Made by a program: the position numbers and the translations under genes. DNA of 27,112 nucleotides from Chloroflexota bacterium (GTDB lineage Bacteria; Chloroflexota; UBA5177; JANWHV01). The stretch covers positions 1 through 27,112 of the forward strand of contig JAICHN010000011.1 in the NCBI GenBank assembly GCA_025924845.1. The letters are read 5' to 3'. Numbering within the stretch: position 1 is the stretch's first letter; each line of letters begins with the position of its first letter. Below, in pieces: positions 7,366 through 15,434 of the stretch. Under the pieces are notes generated by a model. That model did no database searches and was not told where the DNA came from. It saw only the letters and a program-made list of their open reading frames with translations.

Positions 7366-8892
7366 CTAGAAGATACGGTCAAGACCAAATACACTCGGCG
7401 GCAGGTAGATGCCGTTAGCCTCGAATTTCTCGATGAATTTGGGGCGGATCCCGGTCGGCCGGAGGCGTCCCACGATCTTTCCACGTTCATCCACTCCGCT
7501 CTGCTCGAAAATGAAGATATCCTGCATGATGATCACATCACCTTCCATACCCTGGACCTCGGCAATGTTGATCACCTTACGGGTGCCGTCCTTCATGCGC
7601 GCTTGCTGCACGATCAACTCAATCGCCTTGGAGATTTGCTCACGAATGGCCCGCAGCGGCAAGTCCATGCCTGCCATCAAGCACATCGTCTCCAGACGGG
7701 ACAGAGTGTCGCGCGGTGTATTGGAGTGGAGCGTGGTCATGGAGCCGTCGTGACCGGTGTTCATGGCCTGGAGCATATCCAACGCCTCGCCGGCCCGACA
7801 CTCGCCGACAATGATTCGTTCAGGGCGCATACGGAGAGCGTTACGGACCAGATCGCGAATACTCACCGCGCCGCGGCCCTCGATGTTCGACGCGCGCGTC
7901 TCCAGGGTAATCACGTGTTCCTGGCGCAACTGTAATTCCGCCGAGTCCTCGATGGTGATAATCCGCTCGTCCGAGGGGATAAATCCGGAAAGGACATTGA
8001 GAAGCGTTGTTTTTCCCGAGCCGGTGCCGCCCGCGACCACGACGTTCAGCCGTGCTTCGACGCTGGCCCTGAGAAACGTCACCATTTCCTGGGTAACGGT
8101 GCCGAAGGCCACCAAATCATCGGGGGTGAGCGGATTGCGGGAGAACTTACGAATCGTGATCACCGGCCCGACCAGGGACAGCGGTGGAATGATGATATTG
8201 ACGCGGGAACCATCGGGAAGACGGGCGTCCACGTAGGGGCTGCTCTCGTCGCAGCGCTTGCCGAGCGGCGAGATAATCCGATCGATCACGCGGGTCAAAT
8301 GATCGTCGTTGAGGAAGGTGACATCGGTGCGGATCAGCTTCCCCTTCTTCTCGATGTAGACCTGTTTCGGCCCGTTAACCATCACTTCACTGATCGTTTC
8401 GTCGTCGAGCAACGGTTGAATCGGCCCATAACCAAGGATGTCGGCCACGATTTGCTCGAACAGACGCGCCCGATCGGCACGGGTGAGTTGAGTTCCCTCG
8501 GTCTCCAGCGCGGACTCGAAGAGAGTTTGGATGCGCTTTCGCATCTCACCCGCCTGCGTGAAGTCCACGTTGGGGCCAATATCCTGGATTAGCTTTTGTT
8601 GTACGCGAGAACGAAGTTCGGCGAAATTGTCCTGCTCCGTGGTGGGGGTTCGGCGCAGCGCGGCAATGCTGTCCAGCCCTTGCCGCGCCGGCGGGCGCGC
8701 GCCACCGGGTGGGGGAGCCAGGGTAGTGGTCGCCGCTGTGGGCTCCTGCCGGCCAAGCGCACTCAGCGCGCTGTTCAAGCCGCTCCCGGAAGGTCGCGGA
8801 GCCGTGGGGACCGCCGGGGTCATGGGCAGGCCGGGACTTGCCTCCGTGGGTACGCCCGCGGAGGCGCCTTCGATGCGTTTCAGTAGAGACAT
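7366..8892 (-). CDS. tadA: CpaF/TadA secretion ATPase
   Basis: This 508-aa hexameric traffic ATPase (GspE superfamily, CpaF branch) powers Tad pilus assembly. A Pro/Ala-rich, probably disordered N-terminus (about 1-85) precedes a helical N-domain (about 90-240). The catalytic core has Walker A GGTGSGKTT (288-296, K294), an acidic box IEDSAEL (314-320), a Walker B-like RIIVGECRAGEA (359-370) and a His box GHDGSMTTLHS (380-390). All key residues are present. The ATG has GGAAGGA shortly upstream. It is followed closely by tadB and tadC. An 80-nt gap to cpaE contains a possible internal promoter. Confidence 0.95.
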   Translation of the reverse strand: MSLLKRIEGASAGVPTEASPGLPMTPAVPTAPRPSGSGLNSALSALGRQEPTAATTTLAPPPGGARPPARQGLDSIAALRRTPTTEQDNFAELRSRVQQKLIQDIGPNVDFTQAGEMRKRIQTLFESALETEGTQLTRADRARLFEQIVADILGYGPIQPLLDDETISEVMVNGPKQVYIEKKGKLIRTDVTFLNDDHLTRVIDRIISPLGKRCDESSPYVDARLPDGSRVNIIIPPLSLVGPVITIRKFSRNPLTPDDLVAFGTVTQEMVTFLRASVEARLNVVVAGGTGSGKTTLLNVLSGFIPSDERIITIEDSAELQLRQEHVITLETRASNIEGRGAVSIRDLVRNALRMRPERIIVGECRAGEALDMLQAMNTGHDGSMTTLHSNTPRDTLSRLETMCLMAGMDLPLRAIREQISKAIELIVQQARMKDGTRKVINIAEVQGMEGDVIIMQDIFIFEQSGVDERGKIVGRLRPTGIRPKFIEKFEANGIYLPPSVFGLDRIF

Positions 8893-8958
8893 TGGTTATC
8901 CTTCCGCGCGGGCGGTAGCCGATCGAATCCGCTGACTGAAAATGAGCCTCTATGCCCG

Positions 8959-8987
8959 ATTATACGCTACGATCACGATTTAGCGAA
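8959..8987 (-). promoter_or_regulatory. possible internal promoter for tadA
   Basis: On the minus strand a perfect -10 hexamer TATAAT (8964-8959) lies about 67 nt before the tadA ATG. With a 17-nt spacer it faces TTCGCT (8987-8982), a three-of-six match to the -35 consensus. The -35 would lie inside the last codons of cpaE. It could give tadABC extra transcription independent of the upstream genes. Confidence 0.35.
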
Positions 8988-10250
8988 TAGCCCGAACCGG
9001 CCACTCTTCTTGGGTTTCACCGCTTCGACCACCGGCGTCATGTCGCCGGCTACCAAATCGCCCGCGATCTTCCGAAAGTCCGCCGCGATTGGCGTACCTG
9101 CCTGGCCGAGCACCACTGGTTCACCCTCATTGATCGATCGGCTTGTCGTCTTGGCGTCGAAGCCAATCTGCGCGCTGACCGTCCGCCCCAGCGTGGCCTC
9201 CGCGTCTCGCACTTCGATGCCTTGTGTGCCGGTGGACCTGATCAGGACAGGGATGATTTTTTCCGGAGGGAAGCGAAGCAACTCGCTTACTTCAAGGAAC
9301 ACCTTGGCGCTCTTGATGGCAGGGAGATCAAGTGTAAAGCACAGAAGGATCCGGTCCGCCACTTCGAGCATGGTCAGCACCCGTTCATCCAGACATGACC
9401 AGGTATCCACGACGGTGAAGTCGTAGGTTGCCCGCATCAGCGAGAGGGTACGACGAAGCTGATCGGCGGTCACCATCTCGGCCATTTCGGGCCGAGGCGG
9501 CGCCAGCAATACCTTGATCCCCGACCGCGGATGCGTGGTCAGGGCGCCGCTCACATACTCGTCGTCAATCTGCTCCGGACTGACCACCAAATCCATAACC
9601 GAGTGCGACGGCGCCAGATCCAGGAACACCGCTATATCACCGAACGGAAGACTGCCGTCCACCAGGGCCACGCGCGAATTATGATCTTTGCGCAGCGCCA
9701 CCGCGACGTTTACCGCCACCGTGGTGACCCCTACGCCACCCTTCGGGCTGAATACGGCAATGATTTGCCCTTCCGGCCGGTTCCGCTCGCCGTTCCCGTT
9801 CGCGGCGGCTCCTGCCGGGGGCGGCGTCGCCACCACTACGTCCGGCCCGCCCAGCACTCGGCGGGCCACCGTACTTTGGTGGACTTCGCGAATGGTACGC
9901 AGGAGTTCCTGCTTGGTGGTCGTCTTCAGCACAAACTGGCGGGCGCCCGCAATCATCGCCTTGCGCAGCGAATCGGGCGCCCCATCTTGCGAGAGCATGA
10001 TAACGCCGGTGCTCGGCAGCAGCGTCGTTATCATTTCAGTCGCGTCTATGCCGCCCCGCCCCGGCATATCCATATCCATAAGCACCACGGCCGGCTTATG
10101 ACGGCGCGATAGGCTCACCGCCTCGTCGCTGTCCTTGACCGAGCCCACGACCTCCATGGTCGCCTCGGCCGAGAGCCACTCGACTACCTGGTCGAGAAAA
10201 GTCGGGTCACTCTCGGCCACCAAGACTGAGATTTTGTTGCCGTTGTTCAC
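8973..10250 (-). CDS. cpaE: CpaE-like protein: receiver domain fused to MinD/ParA-type ATPase
   Basis: The 425-aa protein has two parts. Residues 6-125 are a CheY-like receiver with phospho-acceptor D59 in LMDMDMPG, acidic E13/D15 near strand 1, and K109 in FVLKT. After a Pro/Ala/Asn linker (about 140-160), residues 162-400 are a MinD-like ATPase with a deviant P-loop, SPKGGVGVTT (168-177). The signature K170 is kept, but the usual second lysine is Val, as is common in CpaE/TadZ. CpaE/TadZ proteins place Tad machines at the right cellular site. The receiver here keeps its Asp, unlike many CpaE relatives. Start is GTG with GGAAG upstream, 9 nt after cpaB. Confidence 0.9.
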   Translation of the reverse strand: MNNGNKISVLVAESDPTFLDQVVEWLSAEATMEVVGSVKDSDEAVSLSRRHKPAVVLMDMDMPGRGGIDATEMITTLLPSTGVIMLSQDGAPDSLRKAMIAGARQFVLKTTTKQELLRTIREVHQSTVARRVLGGPDVVVATPPPAGAAANGNGERNRPEGQIIAVFSPKGGVGVTTVAVNVAVALRKDHNSRVALVDGSLPFGDIAVFLDLAPSHSVMDLVVSPEQIDDEYVSGALTTHPRSGIKVLLAPPRPEMAEMVTADQLRRTLSLMRATYDFTVVDTWSCLDERVLTMLEVADRILLCFTLDLPAIKSAKVFLEVSELLRFPPEKIIPVLIRSTGTQGIEVRDAEATLGRTVSAQIGFDAKTTSRSINEGEPVVLGQAGTPIAADFRKIAGDLVAGDMTPVVEAVKPKKSGRFGLFAKS

Positions 10251-10259
10251 GCGTGCTTC

Positions 10260-11237
10260 CTACCTTGTGCGGACCGTGATTGGCGTGAGGGTTGGTCGAG
10301 GCGAATCGAATGGGTACGGTACGCCGTTGGCGCCGGGAGTACCGCGGACGAGGGCGCGCGGCGTGAGATAATACTCCGGCAGCACCGCTTTCGTGGATGG
10401 CTGCGCGGCCTGCGTCTTCACGTCGGCGGCGGAAATCAAGACCAGGTCGATGTTGCCTCCCGTGTCCTTGGCGTATTTCAGCAAGACCGCGTCTTGCACG
10501 GGCATTTCGAGCGTATAGACGGCGCCTCCGCCCACGGTAGTGGAGGCCGTGATTACCCGGCTATCCGAGATCAACTGCTGGGTTTCCATCGGTCCGCTAC
10601 GGCTCGGATCGGGCGGATTGGCCGTGAAACTGTCCAGATCGATTTGGTGCAAGGTAAGCAGCACGTCCACGAAGTCGCCGGGTACGATGCCCAGGTTGTC
10701 GGACGATGTGGTAGAGACCGATATGGACTCGGCGACACGGCCGGGATCCATCTGCCAGGCATAGCTGTTGGGCGGCGGCAATGGGAGCACGCGATATTCC
10801 GTGCTAAGCAACGGGTTGCCGGATTTAATCGGTTTGGTGATCAGGATAGAACCGCCCAGGAAGGTGGTTCCCGAGAGTACCTTGGTGTCGTTGGTCAACC
10901 AGCCGATGGTGCCGCTGGTGACCGCGTCGCTGTCAATCGGGTTATTGGGCGAGAGTGGTTGATCCTTGAAGTAGCGATACACGTCGACTAGATTGTTTAG
11001 ATGCGTGCCGGCAGGGACGTTTTGCACCGCCGCCACTGCCGCCAGTGTGATCGTGGGCGTGGCAGTGGGTAAAATCGGGGTCGCGGTATCGGTCGGTCCA
11101 GACGGGGTGGCCGTCGCGGAAACCGTGCTTGATGGGTTGGACTTCGAGGACAACAAGACGATCACCAGTACCGCCGCCGCAACGGCCAGTACTATACCGA
11201 CCATGGTCATCCCCCGGCTACTGCGCAAGACCTGCAT
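10260..11237 (-). CDS. cpaB: CpaB/RcpC-like pilus assembly protein (SAF domain)
   Basis: This 325-aa membrane-anchored protein has a transmembrane segment at about 12-29. A Ser/Thr/Pro-rich linker (about 30-65) follows, then an extracytoplasmic part that begins as a SAF-like domain (AAVQNVPAGTHL, about 68-79). It continues with GIVPGDFVDVLLTLHQID and VYTLEMPVQDAVLLKYAKDTG, typical of the Flp pilus assembly protein CpaB/RcpC. In diderms this protein works with the secretin; no secretin is seen here. The ATG has GGAGG about 8 nt upstream. It is the second gene of the run, between the response regulator and cpaE. The Pro/Thr-rich C-terminal tail is unusual. Confidence 0.87.
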   Translation of the reverse strand: MQVLRSSRGMTMVGIVLAVAAAVLVIVLLSSKSNPSSTVSATATPSGPTDTATPILPTATPTITLAAVAAVQNVPAGTHLNNLVDVYRYFKDQPLSPNNPIDSDAVTSGTIGWLTNDTKVLSGTTFLGGSILITKPIKSGNPLLSTEYRVLPLPPPNSYAWQMDPGRVAESISVSTTSSDNLGIVPGDFVDVLLTLHQIDLDSFTANPPDPSRSGPMETQQLISDSRVITASTTVGGGAVYTLEMPVQDAVLLKYAKDTGGNIDLVLISAADVKTQAAQPSTKAVLPEYYLTPRALVRGTPGANGVPYPFDSPRPTLTPITVRTR

Positions 11238-11319
11238 GCCTTCCCCTCCACGTTAATTGCCTGTCACACCTAACCATAGGTAGGGCGCCGGGGTCAATCC
11301 CACATTATGGCCAAATCAG

Positions 11320-12036
11320 TCATCCCTTGATCCATCCCTGACGAATGGCGTACACCACCGCCTGCGTGCGGTCGTTGACCGCCAGTTTACGCATAATCGA
11401 GGTGATGTGGTTTTTTACCGTTTGGTCGCTGATGCTCATCGCGCGGGCGATCTCCTTGTTGCTGTTTCCCTTGGCAATGTAATCGAGCACCTGCACCTCC
11501 CGTCCCGACAGCGGAATGTAGAGCGGCTCCGCCACCTGATCTACTTCCTCGGCAAGATCTCGGAAAGACTTGAGGACCTTGGAGGCCAGCACCGGTTTTG
11601 ACAGTACGCTCTCGTTGATCAAGTATTCGCCGCGCGAGGCGCGTTGGATCACGTCGCCGAGATCCTCTACGTCCATGCTCTTGAGTACGTACGCGGCGGC
11701 CCCGTACTTGATTGCGTAGAACAGCTTCTCCTCGTCCTCGCGGTTCGTCATGACGATGACGCTGATCGCCGAGACCAGGCGCTTCAACTCGCGAATCGCC
11801 TCCAGGCCGTTCAATCCCTCGACCTCGGCATTGAGCAAGACAACGGCCGGGCTCAATTCCTCGACCAGTTGCAGCCCTTCTATCCCGTTCGACGCTTCCC
11901 CTACGAACTCCAGCCCCGGATGACTCACCGCCATCATGTGCCGTAGGCCGGCCCGAAAGATAGGCTGATCATCGATGATCAGGATAGTAATAATTTCCCC
12001 AGCGGACTCCTGCACCTCGGCATTACGCTGCACCAT
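11320..12036 (-). CDS. NarL/LuxR-family response regulator with Asn at the phospho-site
   Basis: This 238-aa protein has an N-terminal receiver (about 15-130) and a C-terminal LuxR-type HTH (about 172-235; LSGREVQVLDYIAKGNSNKE, then TVKNHITSIMRKL). The acidic pair D22/D23, T97 and K119 of a normal receiver are present. The phospho-acceptor position, however, reads VVLLNAEVEG, so N69 replaces Asp; the codon is AAT. It may act without phosphorylation, through dimerisation or ligand binding. The ATG at 12036 is chosen because GGAGG lies 7 nt upstream, although the frame is open further. It is the first gene of the Tad run, 82 nt before cpaB, and is the obvious candidate regulator. No partner kinase is in view. 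Confidence 0.92.
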   Translation of the reverse strand: MVQRNAEVQESAGEIITILIIDDQPIFRAGLRHMMAVSHPGLEFVGEASNGIEGLQLVEELSPAVVLLNAEVEGLNGLEAIRELKRLVSAISVIVMTNREDEEKLFYAIKYGAAAYVLKSMDVEDLGDVIQRASRGEYLINESVLSKPVLASKVLKSFRDLAEEVDQVAEPLYIPLSGREVQVLDYIAKGNSNKEIARAMSISDQTVKNHITSIMRKLAVNDRTQAVVYAIRQGWIKG

Positions 12037-12136
12037 GCGTTCTCCTCCGTTGCCTTTCCGGCGCGCTATTCGCCTTATTGTAAGCGAAAGACCGGCTGAT
12101 GAATACAAGCTAGGTCGATGGGTCGACGATCTCCGC

Positions 12137-13717
12137 TCATTGCGGGTGCCCGTACACCACGTATTCCCCCTGCCGATAGACGACCGGCCACGTCGCTTGG
12201 GCCGCGCGCACCAGTGCTCGTTCGCTCGGTTGCTCGGCAATCAATTGTCGTGTGAAGGTGTCGAGCACCAAATAGCGGGCGGCGTCGAGCCGCGGGTCGT
12301 ACGCGAAGCGCTCCGGCCCCAGGCCGGCTGGATAGAAAACCGTACCCTGGCCGGTTACCGCGACCGCCTGCAAAAGCTCGGCGGTATGGCAGTGGAACAG
12401 CCAGGCGATCTCGGGCATGGCAATTACCAGGTCCGTCGGCGTCACGCGCGGATTGATCCATCCGGCGAGCCGTCTCGCGTCGGCTGCCGATCGAGGCAGG
12501 AGCGGCTTGAGCGGCGTGGCGAATGTCCCATTCACGGATGCCGCGTTGTCGAGCACCATGAAGCCCGCCGGCGGCACGAGGAGGATCAGTGCGGCCAGGA
12601 GGAAGCGCCCCCCTGAGTCTCTGGCGCCCGCCGTGATCGCGGCGATGAAACGCAGACCGGCCAGGATCAGGGCGCCCACGCCCAGGGCGGCAAGCGGCAA
12701 CAGCGGCTCGGCGGCGTGGAAGAACGGCGCCGGGTCGCGCACCTCCAGGATCAGTACGGCAAACAGCACCCCGACTACGATCAGCGCCGTCCGCGCTTTC
12801 CCGTTCGTCGTGAACCCTGTGGCGCATAACCCAATCACCACCAGGGGGTCGAAGTTGAAGAGATGCGCCAAACGCCCCATGAGATCGACTGGGCCGCTCT
12901 GCATGCGAGCGGCGGTATGTTGGAGATCGAAGAGCAGATCGGCGCGCCGGGTGATCAAAAAGTAGCCCAGGTAGCAGGCGGGGGCCAGGGCGGTGACCAG
13001 TAGACCGGCAATGACCGGCCGCCGATCACGGCCCCACCAAAGATAGATCAGCGCCGGCACCAACGCCGCCGCTTCCTGATCGGTGGCCAGGGCCAGGCTT
13101 GCGCAGGCGCCGCCGGCCAGGGCGGCGCCAAGCAGCGGCGGGGGACGCGCCGGCGATCGACTCCCAGGCAAGGTGTCGTTCCCGGCCTGGACGGTGTATG
13201 GCCTCACGGCTGCCCAGAGGGCGAGCACGACCAACAGCGCGAGCAGATTGTAGGTATAGGCCCAGCGCACCTGCAACACCGCCTCGGGCCAGATCGTGTA
13301 GAAGGCGGCGGCGGCCCAGCCGAGCCGGCGTCCACCAAGCGCGGATCCCAGGCCGTAGAGGGCAATGATGGTCAGCACCCCGCAGCAGGCGCTGAGGGCG
13401 CGCAAGGCGACCAGGTCGTGGGTCCATAGGCGAATTGGCACGGACCCTAGCAGATAAAAGAGGGGCGGGTGCTGTACGAAGGTGTAACGCATGGCCAGCA
13501 TCTGGGCCTTACCCTCGGCAAGATTGATCGCGATGTTGAGGTTGTAGCCTTCATCGCTATCCCACCCTGGGTTATCGGCCAGATGGGCAAGCCGAAAGTA
13601 GGCGCCCAGCACGAGCAGCAGGGCGAGCAGCGTGATCGGAACCAGCTGCCGGCCCAGGCCGCGTCGCGCGCCCAACCACTGCCAGCCGTCAGCCACCGGT
13701 AGCCGCCCGGCCGACAA
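12137..13717 (-). CDS. GT-C type glycosyltransferase (GT39/ArnT-like)
   Basis: This 526-aa multipass membrane protein has about ten hydrophobic segments. The first extracytoplasmic loop contains WDSDEGYNLNIAINLAEG (52-69), whose Asp/Glu cluster D53, D55, E56 matches the catalytic acidic motif of GT39/GT83 (PMT/ArnT) enzymes. These use polyprenyl-phosphate sugars and transfer to lipid or protein outside the membrane. HPPLFYLLG further supports this. The C-terminal part (about 425-526) is soluble, with AGWINPRVTPTDLVIAMP. The listed start is TTG with GGGAG 7 nt upstream, overlapping the previous gene by 29 nt; GTG at 13696 is an alternative. The acceptor is unknown. Confidence 0.82.
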   Translation of the reverse strand: MSAGRLPVADGWQWLGARRGLGRQLVPITLLALLLVLGAYFRLAHLADNPGWDSDEGYNLNIAINLAEGKAQMLAMRYTFVQHPPLFYLLGSVPIRLWTHDLVALRALSACCGVLTIIALYGLGSALGGRRLGWAAAAFYTIWPEAVLQVRWAYTYNLLALLVVLALWAAVRPYTVQAGNDTLPGSRSPARPPPLLGAALAGGACASLALATDQEAAALVPALIYLWWGRDRRPVIAGLLVTALAPACYLGYFLITRRADLLFDLQHTAARMQSGPVDLMGRLAHLFNFDPLVVIGLCATGFTTNGKARTALIVVGVLFAVLILEVRDPAPFFHAAEPLLPLAALGVGALILAGLRFIAAITAGARDSGGRFLLAALILLVPPAGFMVLDNAASVNGTFATPLKPLLPRSAADARRLAGWINPRVTPTDLVIAMPEIAWLFHCHTAELLQAVAVTGQGTVFYPAGLGPERFAYDPRLDAARYLVLDTFTRQLIAEQPSERALVRAAQATWPVVYRQGEYVVYGHPQ

Positions 13718-15434
13718 TGGTGACTCCCTGCTCGCGATAGAGTGTACGGTAACCTCGCGGCGGCTTTGGCTCCAGACCTCCGAGATCGCGCTCGTAGGGA
13801 CTGAACACGATCAATGTCACCCGGTCGCCGGCTGCCGCCATGGCCCTGAGTACCCATCGCGCCGACGCGGCATTCGGCGCGGCATAGAACCGTACGGCCT
13901 CCGCGATGCGGCGGGCTCGGTCGAAGCTCTGAAAGTTCTGTCCGATGAGCACGCGGCACGAGCAGTACTCCGGAACCAGGTTGCCGAAGCCGGCGCTGGA
14001 AAGCACCAGATCGCCGCTGCCCTCGTGGCTGCCAATCCACTGAGCGGCACGCACAATGCCCGTGGGCGTATAGTAGTCGTGATTCACGCCCGAGGAGGCC
14101 ACGGCGGTATAGAGACCCAGTAAGAGGGGCGCGGAGAAGACCAGGATGCAGGCGGGGATGGGCGGCAGCTGCAGGCGCCGGCGTCCCGTCACCGCGCCCG
14201 GTCCCGCCAGCGCATAGAAGCTCATCAAGGCGAGCGGCACGCTGAGGCCGAGTGCCTGCCTTCCCTGTTGCCAGATCGGAAACAGGAGGGTACAGGCGTT
14301 GACGGCGGCCCAGATCAGCGGAAACCAAGCCCATGCCCCCGGTACGGCATCGCCGCCGGCGACGCGCACCGCGCGGAGCCGACGCGTCCCGGCATACGCG
14401 CCCACGGCCAGCGGGCCAAAGGCGAACAGCAGGACGCCGAAGTCTGGGCTGGTGACCTGAGCCAGATTGCTCTTGCTCCAGAGCGGATCGCCGTGAAAAA
14501 TCACCACGTAATAGATGCCGAGGAGGCCGGCGGGAAACAGAGCAACTACGATAGTGCGAAGCTCCCCGACGAACACGGCTCCCGCGCGCAGCCTGCGCTT
14601 CTTGGTCGCCGCGGCCACGCGGCCATACCAGGCGCCATGGGCCGCGACGGCCGCCTGGACGAGCAGCACCAGACCCACCGTGGGCAGCAGGAAGGGATAG
14701 CTGAGGGCGAGGATGAGGAACGAGGCCGCGGCGCCTGCCGTCCATGCCCATCGGTCCTGCTCTCCCTGATGAGGCCGCAGGTCCGTCCACAGCGGCGCCT
14801 GGGCGCCCGATGCACGCAGGACGCAGACAAAGCCAAGCAGTTCGGCGGCGAGCCCCAGCGCTTCGTGCGGCGAGATCAGCAAGGCGATCAGCGGATTGAA
14901 CTCGGGCGCGGTGAGCGCCGAGGGGCTTACGCCTCCCCCCGGCAGGATAGCGGAGAGGGGAAGGGCGAGCCAATACAGGCCGCCCGCCAGCAAGACAAAG
15001 AGCCACGCGGCGCGCAGCACGGAAGCGCCCAGGAACAGCCGGCAAAAGCGCGCGATAGCCCACAGGGCGGCGGCGCCGCATGCCAGGCGTAGGAGCTGAA
15101 ACACGACCGCGGGCGAAAGCCCAAAGCTGACCTGACCGGCCAGTAGATACGGCATATACATAATCAGGCGGCGCGCGTGATCGGGGGTAAACTGGTTGGT
15201 GTAGAGCAAGGCGCCCCGGCTCCCCTGATCAATGGCGGCCAGATATTGACTGAGGTCGCCGATGTTGTTCAGGGCGCCCTGGAAGGTGAGTCCCGAGGGG
15301 GCGAGCAGGTAGCCGCACAGATATGGAATGATCGTGGCAATGAGAATGGCGGCCCCAACCTTGAACAGGCGGGGCGCGGGCTCGGCCTCGGACCGTACGG
15401 CGGCCGGGCGCGCCGTCGTCGTGACCGCGCTCAT
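13689..15434 (-). CDS. large multipass membrane protein, probable GT-C-like
   Basis: This 581-aa protein is not assigned to a named family. It shows an N-terminal membrane segment (about 25-42), then roughly nine more. The long first outer loop includes NNIGDLSQYLAAIDQG and the downstream H-E pair of ISPHEALGLAAE. A C-terminal extracytoplasmic domain (about 460-581) begins AAQWIGSHEGSGDLVLSSAG and ends with GYRTLYREQGVTIVGRAA. This layout resembles GT-C membrane proteins and its two neighbours, although the canonical DE pair is not clear. The ATG at 15434 overlaps the stop of the preceding gene as ATGA, so it is translationally coupled. That overlap is why this start is chosen over upstream in-frame codons. 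Confidence 0.7.
   Translation of the reverse strand: MSAVTTTARPAAVRSEAEPAPRLFKVGAAILIATIIPYLCGYLLAPSGLTFQGALNNIGDLSQYLAAIDQGSRGALLYTNQFTPDHARRLIMYMPYLLAGQVSFGLSPAVVFQLLRLACGAAALWAIARFCRLFLGASVLRAAWLFVLLAGGLYWLALPLSAILPGGGVSPSALTAPEFNPLIALLISPHEALGLAAELLGFVCVLRASGAQAPLWTDLRPHQGEQDRWAWTAGAAASFLILALSYPFLLPTVGLVLLVQAAVAAHGAWYGRVAAATKKRRLRAGAVFVGELRTIVVALFPAGLLGIYYVVIFHGDPLWSKSNLAQVTSPDFGVLLFAFGPLAVGAYAGTRRLRAVRVAGGDAVPGAWAWFPLIWAAVNACTLLFPIWQQGRQALGLSVPLALMSFYALAGPGAVTGRRRLQLPPIPACILVFSAPLLLGLYTAVASSGVNHDYYTPTGIVRAAQWIGSHEGSGDLVLSSAGFGNLVPEYCSCRVLIGQNFQSFDRARRIAEAVRFYAAPNAASARWVLRAMAAAGDRVTLIVFSPYERDLGGLEPKPPRGYRTLYREQGVTIVGRAATGG

Noticed and set aside
13447..15081. 544-codon minus-strand frame
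   Set aside because: It is an alternative frame of the two membrane-protein genes, Arg/Pro-rich and lacking membrane segments or motifs.
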